Shown: positions 21,717-31,208, counted from the stretch's first letter. The stretch: 51,721 nt of DNA from Desulfovibrio sp. (GCA_031280915.1 JAITGC010000100.1:1-51721), one strand, 5' to 3'. The notes: generated by a model not told the origin, from the letters alone. Numbers and translations are program-made.

Positions 21717-22562
21717 ATGGGACAAGAAATGAAGAAAAACCCTGACGCCGAAGGGGTAAAAGAGCTTGTTCGTACCCGTTATGCGGCCATAGCGACAGAG
21801 GAACGGGCTTCCTGTTGCGGTAGCGGCGGGTGTTGCCAGACCGGAAAGGAAAGTATTGCCCTGGCTGTCGGCTATGATGCGGCAAGTCTGGAACTGCTGC
21901 CGGATGGCGCTAATATGGGGCTTTCCTGCGGCAATCCGCTTGCCATTGCCGCCTTGCGGGAAGGGCAAACCGTTCTGGACTTGGGTAGCGGCGGCGGCTT
22001 CGATGCTTTTCAGGCGGGAGTCAACGTCAAGGATACCGGACTGGTCATTGGTGTGGATATGACCCCGGAAATGCTGCAAAAAGCCCGTAAAAATATAGTG
22101 CAGTACCGGGAGCGAACCGGCCTTGATAACGTGGAGTTCCGCCTTGGAGAAATTGAGCACCTTCCGGTTGCCGACAACAGTGTGGATGTTGTGTTGTCGA
22201 ACTGCGTCATTAACCTGTCGCCGGATAAACCCCAAGTATGGCGCGAAGTGTACCGCGTCCTTAAACCCGGTGCCATGGTATCCATATCGGACTTGGCCCT
22301 TTTAAAGCCTCTGCCGGAATCAGTGGAATCAATGGCGGAAGCTCTGGTCGGATGCATCGCGGGAGCCGCTTTGGTCGATGATACCAAGAGCATGCTGGGA
22401 CAAGCCGGTTTTCAGGATATTTCTTTGAATATAAAAACGGATTACGTCCGACAACTGCAAGACCTCAACAGCCCAACGTACAGGCGCGTGACGGAAGCTC
22501 TCCCCAACGGCGAAAGCCTTGCCGATTACGTTGTAAGTCTCGCCATAGTCGCACGAAAATAG
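21717..22562 (+). CDS. arsM: arsenite S-adenosylmethionine methyltransferase
   Basis: This 281-residue ArsM methylates As(III) to mono- and dimethyl forms using SAM. The Rossmann motif VLDLGSGGGFDAF (86-98) binds SAM. The substrate cysteines C71 (GLSCGNP), C163 (LSNCVINLSPDK) and C213 (GCIAGA) match the conserved triad, and the N-terminal CC-x4-CC (33-40) supplies a further site. Products could leave by the ArsP permease. GAGAGG precedes the ATG, nine bases after the BFD gene stop. Confidence 0.95.
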   Translation: MGQEMKKNPDAEGVKELVRTRYAAIATEERASCCGSGGCCQTGKESIALAVGYDAASLELLPDGANMGLSCGNPLAIAALREGQTVLDLGSGGGFDAFQAGVNVKDTGLVIGVDMTPEMLQKARKNIVQYRERTGLDNVEFRLGEIEHLPVADNSVDVVLSNCVINLSPDKPQVWREVYRVLKPGAMVSISDLALLKPLPESVESMAEALVGCIAGAALVDDTKSMLGQAGFQDISLNIKTDYVRQLQDLNSPTYRRVTEALPNGESLADYVVSLAIVARK

Positions 22563-22571
22563 GGGCATAGC

Positions 22572-23624
22572 ATGTCTTCATCAACTTTACAGAGGCTTTC
22601 CTTCCTCGACCGCTACCTGACGCTGTGGATTTTTCTCGCTATGGCAATCGGGGTCGGTTTGGGTTGGGCTGCGCCCGGTGTGAAAAACGTCATTAACTTT
22701 TTTCAGGTCGGGACTACCAATATACCCATTGCCATAGGGTTGATACTGATGATGTATCCGCCCTTGGCAAAAGTAAAATACGAGCAGTTGGGGCAGGTCT
22801 TCCGCAACAAGAAAGTATTGTTCCTCTCGCTCATGCAGAACTGGATAATCGGCCCGGTGCTGATGTTCCTGCTGGCGATTACATTCCTTTCGGGGAACAA
22901 CAGTTACATGGTCGGCTTGATTCTTATCGGCCTTGCACGCTGCATTGCTATGGTCATTGTCTGGAACGACCTTGCCGGAGGTGATCGTGAATATGCCGCC
23001 GGTCTGGTGGCGTTCAACTCCATCTTTCAGGTGCTTTTTTTCTCGGTGTACGCCTATGTGTTCATTACCGTGCTTCCCGGCTGGCTCGGCCTTTCCGGGG
23101 CGGTGGTCGAGATAAGTATGGGGCAGATTGCCGAGAGCGTGTTCATTTACCTCGGCATACCGTTTATCGCGGGTGTTGCCTCGCGGATTTACGGCCTCAA
23201 GGTCAAAGGGCTGGATTGGTACGAGAATGTTTTCATTCCGAAAATCAGCCCTTGGACGTTGCGGGCCTTGCTGTTCACCATCGTTGTGATGTTCTCCCTC
23301 AAGGGCGACTACATAGTGCAACTGCCGTTCGACGTGTTGCGAATCGCGTTGCCGCTGCTGATTTACTTTGTGGTCATGTTCCTGATTTCGTTCTTTATCG
23401 CAAAGCGCATCGGGGCGAACTACGAACAGTCGGTGACGCTGGCCTTTACCGCCGCCTCCAACAACTTCGAGCTTGCGATTGCCGTTGCCATTGCCGTATT
23501 CGGTCTGAACTCCGGCGAGGCGTTTGTGGCGGTCATTGGGCCGTTGGTGGAAGTGCCGGTACTTATCGGCCTTGTAAACGTGGCACTGTGGTTGAAAAAA
23601 CGCTGGTTTCCAGCATCTGCGTAA
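22572..23624 (+). CDS. acr3: ACR3-family arsenite efflux permease
   Basis: A 350-residue transporter with ten predicted helices. The ACR3 hallmarks are [12 protein letters not shown], the conserved catalytic C124 in [19 protein letters not shown], and [20 protein letters not shown]. It exports As(OH)3 using the proton motive force. It begins ten bases after the arsM stop. A strong hairpin right after its stop may end or attenuate the arsenic transcript ahead of the thioredoxin and CcdA genes. Confidence 0.95.
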   Translation: MSSSTLQRLSFLDRYLTLWIFLAMAIGVGLGWAAPGVKNVINFFQVGTTNIPIAIGLILMMYPPLAKVKYEQLGQVFRNKKVLFLSLMQNWIIGPVLMFLLAITFLSGNNSYMVGLILIGLARCIAMVIVWNDLAGGDREYAAGLVAFNSIFQVLFFSVYAYVFITVLPGWLGLSGAVVEISMGQIAESVFIYLGIPFIAGVASRIYGLKVKGLDWYENVFIPKISPWTLRALLFTIVVMFSLKGDYIVQLPFDVLRIALPLLIYFVVMFLISFFIAKRIGANYEQSVTLAFTAASNNFELAIAVAIAVFGLNSGEAFVAVIGPLVEVPVLIGLVNVALWLKKRWFPASA

Positions 23625-23629
23625 CTAAT

Positions 23630-23667
23630 GGCGGCTCCGCACTCATGCGGAGCCGCCTTCAATTTTG
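23630..23667 (+). terminator. terminator/attenuator after acr3
   Basis: GGCGGCTCCGCA and TGCGGAGCCGCC form a perfect 12-bp stem with a CTCA loop (23630-23657), followed by TTCAATTTT. The T-run is interrupted, so some readthrough into the next two genes is likely. Confidence 0.7.
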
Positions 23668-23684
23668 CCCGATTCGGAGAAAAC

Positions 23685-24044
23685 ATGAAAAAAATCTTGC
23701 TGCCCTTGCTGTTGCTCTTGTTCGCTTTTACCGGAACCGCCTTTGCGGAGAACGCTTTGCCAAGGCCGAATACGGTAACAATGATAGACCTTGGGGCAAA
23801 ATCGTGCATCCCCTGCAAAATGATGGCTCCGATACTGGAAAAGCTGGAAGCGGAATATCGCGGCAAGGCTGACGTGGTTTTTATTGATGTGTGGCAAAAA
23901 CCGGACGAAGGCAAAAAATACGGCATAAGTGCTATTCCCACACAAATTTTCTTCAACAAAAAGGGAGAAGAAGTGGGAAGGCATGTGGGCTTTTTGGATG
24001 AAAAATCTATTCGTGATGCTTTGGATAAGCTTCTTGCGGAATAG
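23685..24044 (+). CDS. exported thioredoxin-family protein
   Basis: A 119-residue protein with a signal peptide (about 1-21, AFA-EN) and a thioredoxin fold: DLGAKSCIPCKMMAPIL gives the active site C41-x2-C44, and SAIPTQIFF the cis-proline loop. ATG 23685 has GGAG upstream; a longer start would read through the terminator hairpin. The CcdA-like gene starts two bases after its stop, a known pairing in which CcdA passes reducing equivalents across the membrane to an external thioredoxin. Confidence 0.88.
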   Translation: MKKILLPLLLLLFAFTGTAFAENALPRPNTVTMIDLGAKSCIPCKMMAPILEKLEAEYRGKADVVFIDVWQKPDEGKKYGISAIPTQIFFNKKGEEVGRHVGFLDEKSIRDALDKLLAE

Positions 24045-24046
24045 CT

Positions 24047-24751
24047 ATGTTCGACCAGTTCCTTTTGACCATAAATGAATGGATGATGGGCGGCTTTGAA
24101 TTGGCCGTAGCCGGTTGCTTTCTGTGGGGGCTGGTGAGCGTTTTATTTAGCCCCTGCCATCTGGCTTCCATCCCGCTTATGGTCGGCTACGTTGCGGGGC
24201 AAGGGACGCTCGTTCAGGGCCGACAAGCGGCGGGGTATGCTCTGCTGTTCAGCACGGGGCTGTTTGTGTCCATTGCCCTTGTCGGCATGGTCTGCTCCTT
24301 GCTCGGCAGGATGCTCGGGGATATTTCGCCTCTTTGGAGTATCCCCATAGGCGGCTTGTTCATCTGGCTCGGCCTGAACCTCATGGGCGTTAAAGCGTGC
24401 AAACTCCCTTCCGGCAGTCTCGGCAATCTGAAAATGCGGGGCTACGGCGGGGCGCTGTTTCTTGGCCTTGCCTATGGTGTTCTTTCAGGCGCATGCACAT
24501 TCGGGTTCATAGCGCCCATTCTGGCAATCATCACGGTTCAGGCGGAAGTCGCCAAAGGGCTTTCCCTCATACTCTTTTTCGCCTTGGGGCATTGTCTGCC
24601 GATTGTGGTTGCGGGCAGTTCCGCAGCCCTCGCGCAAAGGGTGCTGGCGGGCAAGGGCATGCAGAAAGCTACGGTTTGGGGGAGAAGAATTGCTGGCGGG
24701 CTGGTCGCAGTTATCGGCTTTTACTTCATTTACACCGGCCTGACCACGTAA
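24047..24751 (+). CDS. CcdA/DsbD-like transmembrane electron carrier
   Basis: This 234-residue protein has six predicted helices and the two conserved cysteines of the CcdA/DsbD-beta family, C37 (FSPCHLAS) and C150 (LSGACTFGF). It moves electrons from cytosolic thioredoxin to periplasmic partners, here probably the secreted thioredoxin encoded just upstream. With the DsbB-like protein at the start of the cargo, the island has both an oxidising and a reducing route to the periplasm. Confidence 0.88.
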   Translation: MFDQFLLTINEWMMGGFELAVAGCFLWGLVSVLFSPCHLASIPLMVGYVAGQGTLVQGRQAAGYALLFSTGLFVSIALVGMVCSLLGRMLGDISPLWSIPIGGLFIWLGLNLMGVKACKLPSGSLGNLKMRGYGGALFLGLAYGVLSGACTFGFIAPILAIITVQAEVAKGLSLILFFALGHCLPIVVAGSSAALAQRVLAGKGMQKATVWGRRIAGGLVAVIGFYFIYTGLTT

Positions 24752-24764
24752 GAGGAGGCATTTT

Positions 24765-24923
24765 ATGTCGGAGCGGTGGTCACCAACGATTACCAACTAC
24801 GCGCTTTGCAGCGAATGCAGGCGCGTAACCTCTATCCGCACCGCATTGTCAACTGCGGAGTTGGCGTGGGCATCGGCATGGGCAGCACTTCCCCGTCCAG
24901 AGAAATTTTCGGCTCCCAGGTAG
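24765..24923 (+). CDS. possible truncated 52-residue protein at the cargo edge
   Basis: GAGGAG eight bases before the ATG and a CxxC-type start (NYALCSECRRVTS) look genuine. The second half is rich in Ala/Trp and runs antisense over the 3' end of the big methylase-helicase gene (24832 on), so it probably is out of its original frame or chopped. It may be the remnant of the last cargo gene, cut where the cargo joins the backbone. Confidence 0.35.
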   Translation: MSERWSPTITNYALCSECRRVTSIRTALSTAELAWASAWAALPRPEKFSAPR

Positions 24924-27900
24924 AAATATAGTCCGAGTCATCCTGCATACGTTGCAGTTCCCGGATAATCGCGCCGTGGTTTTCGCGCACCAGGGCCAGC
25001 TCGTCTTTTTGGGGAAACTCTTTTCCCAATGCCGCCTGGACGGTTTTCAACTCGGCAGTTTCGCGCCGGGCGTTCTCCTTGGCGGCTTCCACCGCCTCAT
25101 CCAACCCTTTTGCCAAAAAGTTATCCATGCGTTGAAACAGCCCGGACAAGCTGAGTTTTTCGTCAGAGCTGTACGTCAGGTTATCCGGTTTGTATTTCTG
25201 GTCGCCCGCGCCTTCGAGGACAAACCGGAACCCATCCTTGCCTAAAATGCGCGTTACACGCTCAATATACATATCAAAGCCGCGATATGAGCCGAAAAAC
25301 GGTCTTTTGGTAAAATTCCGGCTAACTTCTTCCACCCCGTTCAACAGCCTTTCTTTCATGCGCTCACTGTCCTTTTCTCCAAGACTCTTCCCGTCAACCA
25401 CAAGTGCGACCTGGATTTTCTCTTTGCCCTCTTTGTCTTTGATAATGCGGGTGTTGGCATCCCTGCGGCTGATATTTTCGGTATAAACGGCTTCCGCTGC
25501 GGCCAGGCGCTTGTCGATGGTGCCGAGAGTTTTCAGGCGGTCCCGCAAGCGGTGCTGGCTGCGCTGATGTTGGGAGTGCAGGGCTTCCAGCTTTCGGAGG
25601 TCGCTGGCCAGCTTCACTTGCATGAGTATCAGCGGATTGCCTGAAGCTGCCGCTTTCATATCCGCCGCGTTCGCCGCCTCGCTGGCCACATCATCAATTT
25701 TGCGTTGCAGGAGGTCGCCTTTCCGGAATTGCTCGATTGCCGCCGCCTTGTATTCTATGGTCTGCCACATGCGGGCGTCGTAGGTCTGTTTTGTGGCGTA
25801 ATAGAAAATACCGACCGAAAAATTGTCCGGATCGCGCTCGTAGAGCATATTGCCCTGGCGGACGATGCGGCCGTTCCGCTGTTCCAGATCGGACGGGCGC
25901 CACGGCGCATCCAGATGATGTGCGGCCACCAGGCGTCTTTGAGCATTCATGCCCGCACCCATCTTGGCCGTGGAACCAAACAAAACCCGGACACGCCCGC
26001 TATTCATGTCGCTGAACAGCTTTGCCTTGCGAATATCCGTATTGGCGCCATGGATAAAGGCAATTTCATCGGCGGGGATACCCCGCGCAATGAGTTTTTG
26101 CCGCATGTCGTCATAGACGGAAAACTTTGACGAAGACAGCGCAATGACGGCATCCATGTCAGCGGCCACGGAGGTATCCTCGCCGCTGTCGTCGTCGCCA
26201 GCTTCCACCAGGTCGCTGTCGGAGTCGGCCACATCCCCTTTTTCTTCGTCGGCGTCATCCGGCACTAGCGCAAAGCCCTCCACCTCAAACACATTCTCCT
26301 GCCTGGCCTGCGGAGTCGGGCCAGCCGAACCCTTGCCTTTCGGCGTGCTCAAATCGCAGAACACAAGCTGCGTTCCCCGATCTTCCGCCGTGTCGCGCCA
26401 GATTTCGTAGATGCGCTCGACCGCCGCGTTGATTTTGGAGCCGGGGGCATCCTCTGCTTCCGGTTCTATCAGCCGGAAGTCCAAACCGGCTTTACGGGCG
26501 TCATTGGTGATTTTGAGCGGATTATCCTCGCGTGGGTCGGACGGCAGATTTTCCATGCGGTGGATGATGTCGCCCATGTACACGGCCTGGTCCGCTGAAC
26601 GCTCAACGATATGGTTATACGGCTTTCCGTCCGTCACCGGAGGCGTGAGAGGCCGCAGACCAGCCTGTATCGCCTGCTCGTCAAGGTCGTTTTTCGTCAC
26701 CACGTCCGCGAATGTCCGGTACATGGAAAGCAGTTCCGGAACATTCTGGAAGCTGGCGAAGCGGCTTTTGAGTTTATAGCCCACGCCCGTCGCGTCCAGC
26801 TCCCACCCGTTGGTTATCTGCCCAAAGGTGGAGGCCCAGGAATCAAAATGCTCAATATCCTTGGCCTGCAATTCCTCATACTGCATATACCGTTGCAGGG
26901 TGTACACTTCCGCAATGGTGTTGCTGATGGGGGTGCCTGTCATAAAATACACGCCCCGCCCGTCATTCTGGCGCTGCAAGTACCGGCATTTTATGAAGAG
27001 GTCCAATGCTTTGGCGCTGCCGGTAATATTCCCCAGGCCGGACACGTTCATTGTCGTCTGGTAGGCCAGATTCTTGAACTCATGGCTTTCGTCAATAAAT
27101 AAGGCATCCACGCCAAGGTCGCTGAAATCCACGGAGCGGTCTTTGGCTCCCGTACCGGCCAGCAGCTTTTCGTAGCGGGCATCCATTTTTTCCCGCTGCT
27201 TTTCCAGTTGCTTGACTGTGGCCCGTCCGCCCTCGTTTTCCTTGGCAGTCTCTATAGCGTCAATAACCGCGTCAATCTGCTCCTGAAGAATTTCTTCCTG
27301 CACGTCGGCGGGCATGTCTATTTTTTTGAAAGAACTGTGCGCGACAATGACGGCATCCCAATCACCGGTCGCAATCCGGCTGAAAAGCCGTTCCCGATTC
27401 TGTTTCGTGAAATCGGTCTTGTCGGCAACCAAAAGATTCGCACCCGGGTAAAGCCGGTAAAATTCATCCCGCCACTGGTGCAACAAGTGGTTCGGCACAA
27501 CAACCATGGGCTTTGAGACAAAGCCCATGCGTTTGCTTTCCATGATGGAAGCGATGCAGGCCAGCGTCTTGCCTGCGCCTACAACATGATCAAAAAGAGC
27601 TGTCCCCTCCTGAATGCTTCTCCAAACCACATCTTTTTGGTGCGGCCTGAGAGTGACATCCGAGGAAGATCCCACAAGCTCAATATGTGAACCGTCATAG
27701 CTGGGAGGAACATGGGTGTTGAAGCGCTCGTTATACATCTTGGTCAGCATGTCGCGCCGGTCGTCGTCGGTCCAGACCCAATCGAGAAACGCCTGGCGGA
27801 TTTCGTCGGCTTTCGCCATAGCCGCCGCCGTCAACTCCTGGTCAATGACCATAACCGGCTTATTCTGCTGGTCCCGCTCCCCGCTGTCCTTTTGCACCTT

Positions 27901-30900
27901 GATGGGCCTGTTCGTCAGCAAGGACTCAATAATATCGCCAGCCGGGTACTCAGGGATGCCCCAAACCTCCGTACTGAGCGCCGAATCCCATATTTTAACG
28001 GTTGCATCCCACCGGCCCAGGGTTGGGAAGTATCTGACGCTCTGCCTGCCCTTGCCGGAATGAAGCTGTTCTATGAAATCTGAAAATACCTGGCCCGGCA
28101 CCCAGGTAGAGCCGAAGCGTATACCGATGTCCACGGCTTCAATGTCCGGGGGCATGGCGGCGGTCAGCGCTTCCACGTTGGCCATGTACCGCTCGTCCTG
28201 TTCTGCCGCCTCCCGCGCCTTGTAGAGCTTGCCCCGCACGTTGCCGGTCAGGTATTTATCCCGTATTTCCCATTCTTCATTGGCGGGGTTGAGAAAAATC
28301 AGCCCTTGCTCCTGCAATTCTTGCTGAATGGCATCGGCAGGACGGCGCAGCAGCCTGTCCATGCGCGAAAAGTCCACCTTTCCGGTTTCTCGCAAGGAAA
28401 TAACCAGGGCGTCCTTGACCGTTTCGGCCTGTTCCGCCGCCTGCGCCGGTTTGAGCACCCGTTGCCGGAAAATGGCGGCTTTCCGCGCTGATGCGGGCCG
28501 GGCCGTCCGGCCCTGTTTTTTGGCGACTTCCTTGGAAATGCCCTTGTCGTAATCCATTTCCAGAGACTCCAGCAGGGAGTGTTCCGGATCGTCACGCATG
28601 AGGGAGCGGTTTATCTGTGAGTTGAGGTGGCCATAGCGTTTGGCAAAGGTGTCGTACTGGCGGCCCAACTGGCCGCGCAAAATTTCCATCTGGCTCTCTT
28701 CGCCATCGGATTTTTCCGCATTTATCAACTCCCGCAAGGTATCACGAACTTGAATCATAGACACCAGGCGTTGACGGGCTGTATCATTTTTAACCGGATG
28801 AACGTCATACGAGCCGCTGCCAAAATCACCGGCAGTCTTGAATACGACTTTCCGGCTTTGCGGCTCAACGCAGAGCGCCCCCATTTTCAACGACTGAAAA
28901 TAGGCCGAACTGATAAATTCCTCATTGAGCGCAGCCGTGGCCTCGTTTTCCACGGTTTCGGTGCGAGGAACGTAGAGATTGCCCGGCAGCGCTTCCAGGC
29001 GCTTTGCGATTTCATGGCCCAAATCCATGAGCGGCGCGTCGGCAACACAATTCAGCGCGTCGTGGAACATTCCCCCGGAGTGGGCCATTTTCCCTATTAT
29101 CTGGCCGGGATTTGCCGCGAAGTAGCTGTTGACGGTCGCGGGCTTCGTGCCGCCGTCTTTATGGTCCTCCGCGACGATGGAGGCGGTACGGGTCCAATCC
29201 TTGCTGCGCTTGTTCTCGCTGGAATTTTTCTGGAAAAAGACAATATCCGTGGTGACATCGGTCAAAGCGTTTTGCCGGAACGCGGTTTCCGGCAGACGGA
29301 CAGCGCCTAGGAAGTCGGCATATTGCGAAATGTGCTCCCGCACGGACGGGTCCACGGCATCCAGAAAGAAACGGCTGACCACAAAAGCGCCAACGCCGCC
29401 CTCCCGCAACAGGTCCAGGGACTTGGAGATAAAATAGTTGTGGATGGAGAATTTTTTCAGTTCCGGATAATCCGGGTCGTACAGCGATTGGTTGCCGAAA
29501 GGCGGGTTTCCCACAACGGCGTCGAAGAAATCTTTATTCAGGGGGGTGTTTTGAAAGCCGTTATTCGTGTGCCTGGCTTTCGGGTAGAGATATTTCGACA
29601 TGGCCGCAGTAGTCGGGTCCAGTTCCACGGCCAGAAACTGCGCGTCGAAATTTTCCGGGCAGAGGCCCATGAAATTGCCGATACCCGCCGATGGCTCCAG
29701 AATGCGGAGCTTCCCGCTTTCTCCCATGCCCAAAGCCGATAAGCCCTGATATATGCCCTTGATAACAGTCTCGGAAGTAAAGTGGGCATCCTGGGTGGAG
29801 CGGCGGGCTTTGGCGTATTCATCAGGGGCAAGCAGCCCTTGCAACTCCTGATATTCAGCGGTCCATTTTTCGTTTTTCGCGTCAAATGCCTGCGGCAGAC
29901 CGCCCCATCCGACATAACGCACCAGAATCTTTTTTTCTTCCGGGCTGGCCTGGTCCGCGCCTGCTTCCTGAAGCTGCTTCAGCAGACGAATGGCGGCGAT
30001 ATTATCAGCATATTTCGTTTTCGCGCCGCCAACACCAAGCTGGTCATCCGGGGTTATGCGGTAATTCTCAACAAGACTATCTGCACGAACAGGGACAGTA
30101 TCTAGTGATACCGTCCCCGCATCCGTGTCAAAATCGTTTTTCTCTGTTACCTGAGTAGTGTCCGGGCTATCCGCGTAGCTGACTTGTATCTTGTCTCTAT
30201 CGCCACCCACATACCCGAAAACAATTCTCTTTTCCGCAAACTCCCCGTAGCTGTCTGTGACTTCGGAACGGAAAGCGGCTTCCTGGCTTACTCGGTTATC
30301 GCCAGTTTCGTGTCTATCCCGACCAGTTCCAAAATCTCCTGATCGCTCATGCCCTGGAGCTTCGCTTGCCGGGCTGATTCGCTGCCGAGCGCCCGCGCTT
30401 CCGTCTGCTGCTGGCCGTACAGCTTCATCATGAACGCTATCTCGCCTTGCTGTTCCAGCTTCTTCAACTCGTCCGGGCTGTTCAGCGCCCACCTGTCCAG
30501 AATCAAATAGGCTGAATTGGTGTACTTGCCGTTTCGGACCTCCATTATCGTTTCGGGCTTGAGAACGGTCGCGGCGATTTCCAGCGGGTTTGTCTGTCTG
30601 TCGAACATCTTGAACCTCCAATGTAGGTGCATTGCCCTTGGTGAATGCCGCAACTTCGTCCACCGTCAGGTATTGGGATTTTCCTCTGGCAAAGAGGTTT
30701 TCCGGCGTATCCTTATCTCCATCAATCGACTGCATGATCTCCGGATTCCGGCTGACCATGCGGCCTCCATCATTCAGTGCATAAACAGTCGCGCCTTCGC
30801 TGTTCAGGCCAAGACGGACGTAGGGGGGCGACAACTCTTGCTGCACAGTGTCATTTACCGGCGTTCCCAATGCGGCTACGTTTTTTTGCCCGGTATGACT

Positions 30901-31023
30901 TTTTTCTTCCTCAAGGTCGGCCTGAATATTTTCAGTCCGGATGTGTTCAATCTGGTCCGCCATAATATCCATCATAAAAGACAGTTGGCGGGGGTCGTAT
31001 GTCTGCTTGCGTCGTCTTGCCAT
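24832..31023 (-). CDS. giant N6-adenine methylase-SNF2 helicase fusion (DarB-like)
   Basis: A 2063-residue protein. Residues 1-138 look folded; about 139-250 are Arg/Gly/Asp-rich and disordered; a methyltransferase follows (SAM region ILEPSAGIGNFMG, catalytic NPPF near 505). The SNF2 helicase has Walker A VVGAGKTLA near 1148, DESHEFKN near 1315 and motif VI QRNGRIVRQG. A coiled-coil region ends it. This architecture matches phage P1 DarB and the COG4646 proteins of conjugative elements; DarB protects incoming DNA from type I restriction. An antirestriction role here is inferred. It starts two bases after the AbrB-like gene. The disordered segment also encodes a separate gene in another frame. 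Confidence 0.87.
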   Translation of the reverse strand: MARRRKQTYDPRQLSFMMDIMADQIEHIRTENIQADLEEEKSHTGQKNVAALGTPVNDTVQQELSPPYVRLGLNSEGATVYALNDGGRMVSRNPEIMQSIDGDKDTPENLFARGKSQYLTVDEVAAFTKGNAPTLEVQDVRQTDKPAGNRRDRSQARNDNGGPKRQVHQFSLFDSGQVGAEQPGRVEEAGTARRDSVHDEAVRPAADGSAGARQRISPASEAPGHERSGDFGTGRDRHETGDNRVSQEAAFRSEVTDSYGEFAEKRIVFGYVGGDRDKIQVSYADSPDTTQVTEKNDFDTDAGTVSLDTVPVRADSLVENYRITPDDQLGVGGAKTKYADNIAAIRLLKQLQEAGADQASPEEKKILVRYVGWGGLPQAFDAKNEKWTAEYQELQGLLAPDEYAKARRSTQDAHFTSETVIKGIYQGLSALGMGESGKLRILEPSAGIGNFMGLCPENFDAQFLAVELDPTTAAMSKYLYPKARHTNNGFQNTPLNKDFFDAVVGNPPFGNQSLYDPDYPELKKFSIHNYFISKSLDLLREGGVGAFVVSRFFLDAVDPSVREHISQYADFLGAVRLPETAFRQNALTDVTTDIVFFQKNSSENKRSKDWTRTASIVAEDHKDGGTKPATVNSYFAANPGQIIGKMAHSGGMFHDALNCVADAPLMDLGHEIAKRLEALPGNLYVPRTETVENEATAALNEEFISSAYFQSLKMGALCVEPQSRKVVFKTAGDFGSGSYDVHPVKNDTARQRLVSMIQVRDTLRELINAEKSDGEESQMEILRGQLGRQYDTFAKRYGHLNSQINRSLMRDDPEHSLLESLEMDYDKGISKEVAKKQGRTARPASARKAAIFRQRVLKPAQAAEQAETVKDALVISLRETGKVDFSRMDRLLRRPADAIQQELQEQGLIFLNPANEEWEIRDKYLTGNVRGKLYKAREAAEQDERYMANVEALTAAMPPDIEAVDIGIRFGSTWVPGQVFSDFIEQLHSGKGRQSVRYFPTLGRWDATVKIWDSALSTEVWGIPEYPAGDIIESLLTNRPIKVQKDSGERDQQNKPVMVIDQELTAAAMAKADEIRQAFLDWVWTDDDRRDMLTKMYNERFNTHVPPSYDGSHIELVGSSSDVTLRPHQKDVVWRSIQEGTALFDHVVGAGKTLACIASIMESKRMGFVSKPMVVVPNHLLHQWRDEFYRLYPGANLLVADKTDFTKQNRERLFSRIATGDWDAVIVAHSSFKKIDMPADVQEEILQEQIDAVIDAIETAKENEGGRATVKQLEKQREKMDARYEKLLAGTGAKDRSVDFSDLGVDALFIDESHEFKNLAYQTTMNVSGLGNITGSAKALDLFIKCRYLQRQNDGRGVYFMTGTPISNTIAEVYTLQRYMQYEELQAKDIEHFDSWASTFGQITNGWELDATGVGYKLKSRFASFQNVPELLSMYRTFADVVTKNDLDEQAIQAGLRPLTPPVTDGKPYNHIVERSADQAVYMGDIIHRMENLPSDPREDNPLKITNDARKAGLDFRLIEPEAEDAPGSKINAAVERIYEIWRDTAEDRGTQLVFCDLSTPKGKGSAGPTPQARQENVFEVEGFALVPDDADEEKGDVADSDSDLVEAGDDDSGEDTSVAADMDAVIALSSSKFSVYDDMRQKLIARGIPADEIAFIHGANTDIRKAKLFSDMNSGRVRVLFGSTAKMGAGMNAQRRLVAAHHLDAPWRPSDLEQRNGRIVRQGNMLYERDPDNFSVGIFYYATKQTYDARMWQTIEYKAAAIEQFRKGDLLQRKIDDVASEAANAADMKAAASGNPLILMQVKLASDLRKLEALHSQHQRSQHRLRDRLKTLGTIDKRLAAAEAVYTENISRRDANTRIIKDKEGKEKIQVALVVDGKSLGEKDSERMKERLLNGVEEVSRNFTKRPFFGSYRGFDMYIERVTRILGKDGFRFVLEGAGDQKYKPDNLTYSSDEKLSLSGLFQRMDNFLAKGLDEAVEAAKENARRETAELKTVQAALGKEFPQKDELALVRENHGAIIRELQRMQDDSDYISTWEPKISLDGEVLPMPMPTPTPQLTMRCG
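30288..30608 (-). CDS. nested 106-residue protein inside the DarB-like gene
   Basis: The frame starts MFDRQTNPLEIAATVLKPET and ends ILELVGIDTKLAITE. It lies entirely within codons 139-245 of the larger gene in another frame. Three signs support it: GGAGGT seven bases before its ATG; balanced, helix-forming composition with hydrophobic residues; and about 74% G/C at third codon positions in its first 34 codons against about 37% for the larger frame over the same bases. Either it is a true overprinted gene, or the larger frame is open here only by chance and the big gene is two genes. No known family. Confidence 0.7.
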   Translation of the reverse strand: MFDRQTNPLEIAATVLKPETIMEVRNGKYTNSAYLILDRWALNSPDELKKLEQQGEIAFMMKLYGQQQTEARALGSESARQAKLQGMSDQEILELVGIDTKLAITE

Positions 31024-31025
31024 TC

Positions 31026-31208
31026 TTACGCCTTTTCGACGTGTGCGCCTCCCTCCCCGTGTAAGTTCCGAGTGGATGCTTTGAACATCCGGAAGCCCTC
31101 ACCGTCTTCGATAAAAAGAATTTTATCGCCTTCTTTTAGGTCCAATTTTTTACGAATGGCAGCGGGAATAGTGATTTGTCCCTTGGGCAAAACTTTTGCC
31201 AATTCCAT
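31026..31208 (-). CDS. AbrB/MazE-type DNA-binding protein
   Basis: A 60-residue swapped-hairpin protein: AKVLPKGQITIPAAIRKKLD and LKEGDKILFIEDGEGFRM form the SpoVT-AbrB fold. GAAGCTTCT precedes the ATG. Such proteins are antitoxins or small transcription regulators; no toxin gene of MazF or PIN type lies next to it. Instead its stop is two bases before the DarB-like gene, so it probably autoregulates that pair. Confidence 0.88.
   Translation of the reverse strand: MELAKVLPKGQITIPAAIRKKLDLKEGDKILFIEDGEGFRMFKASTRNLHGEGGAHVEKA

Noticed and set aside
28627-29310. 227-codon forward frame inside the methylase-helicase
   Set aside because: Antisense to conserved methylase segments; no start signal and no family features. 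The same holds for the other forward frames between 24.9 and 31.0 kb.
31026-31208. Toxin-antitoxin pair at the AbrB-like gene
   Set aside because: No toxin-like gene adjoins it; the only coupled gene is the methylase-helicase.
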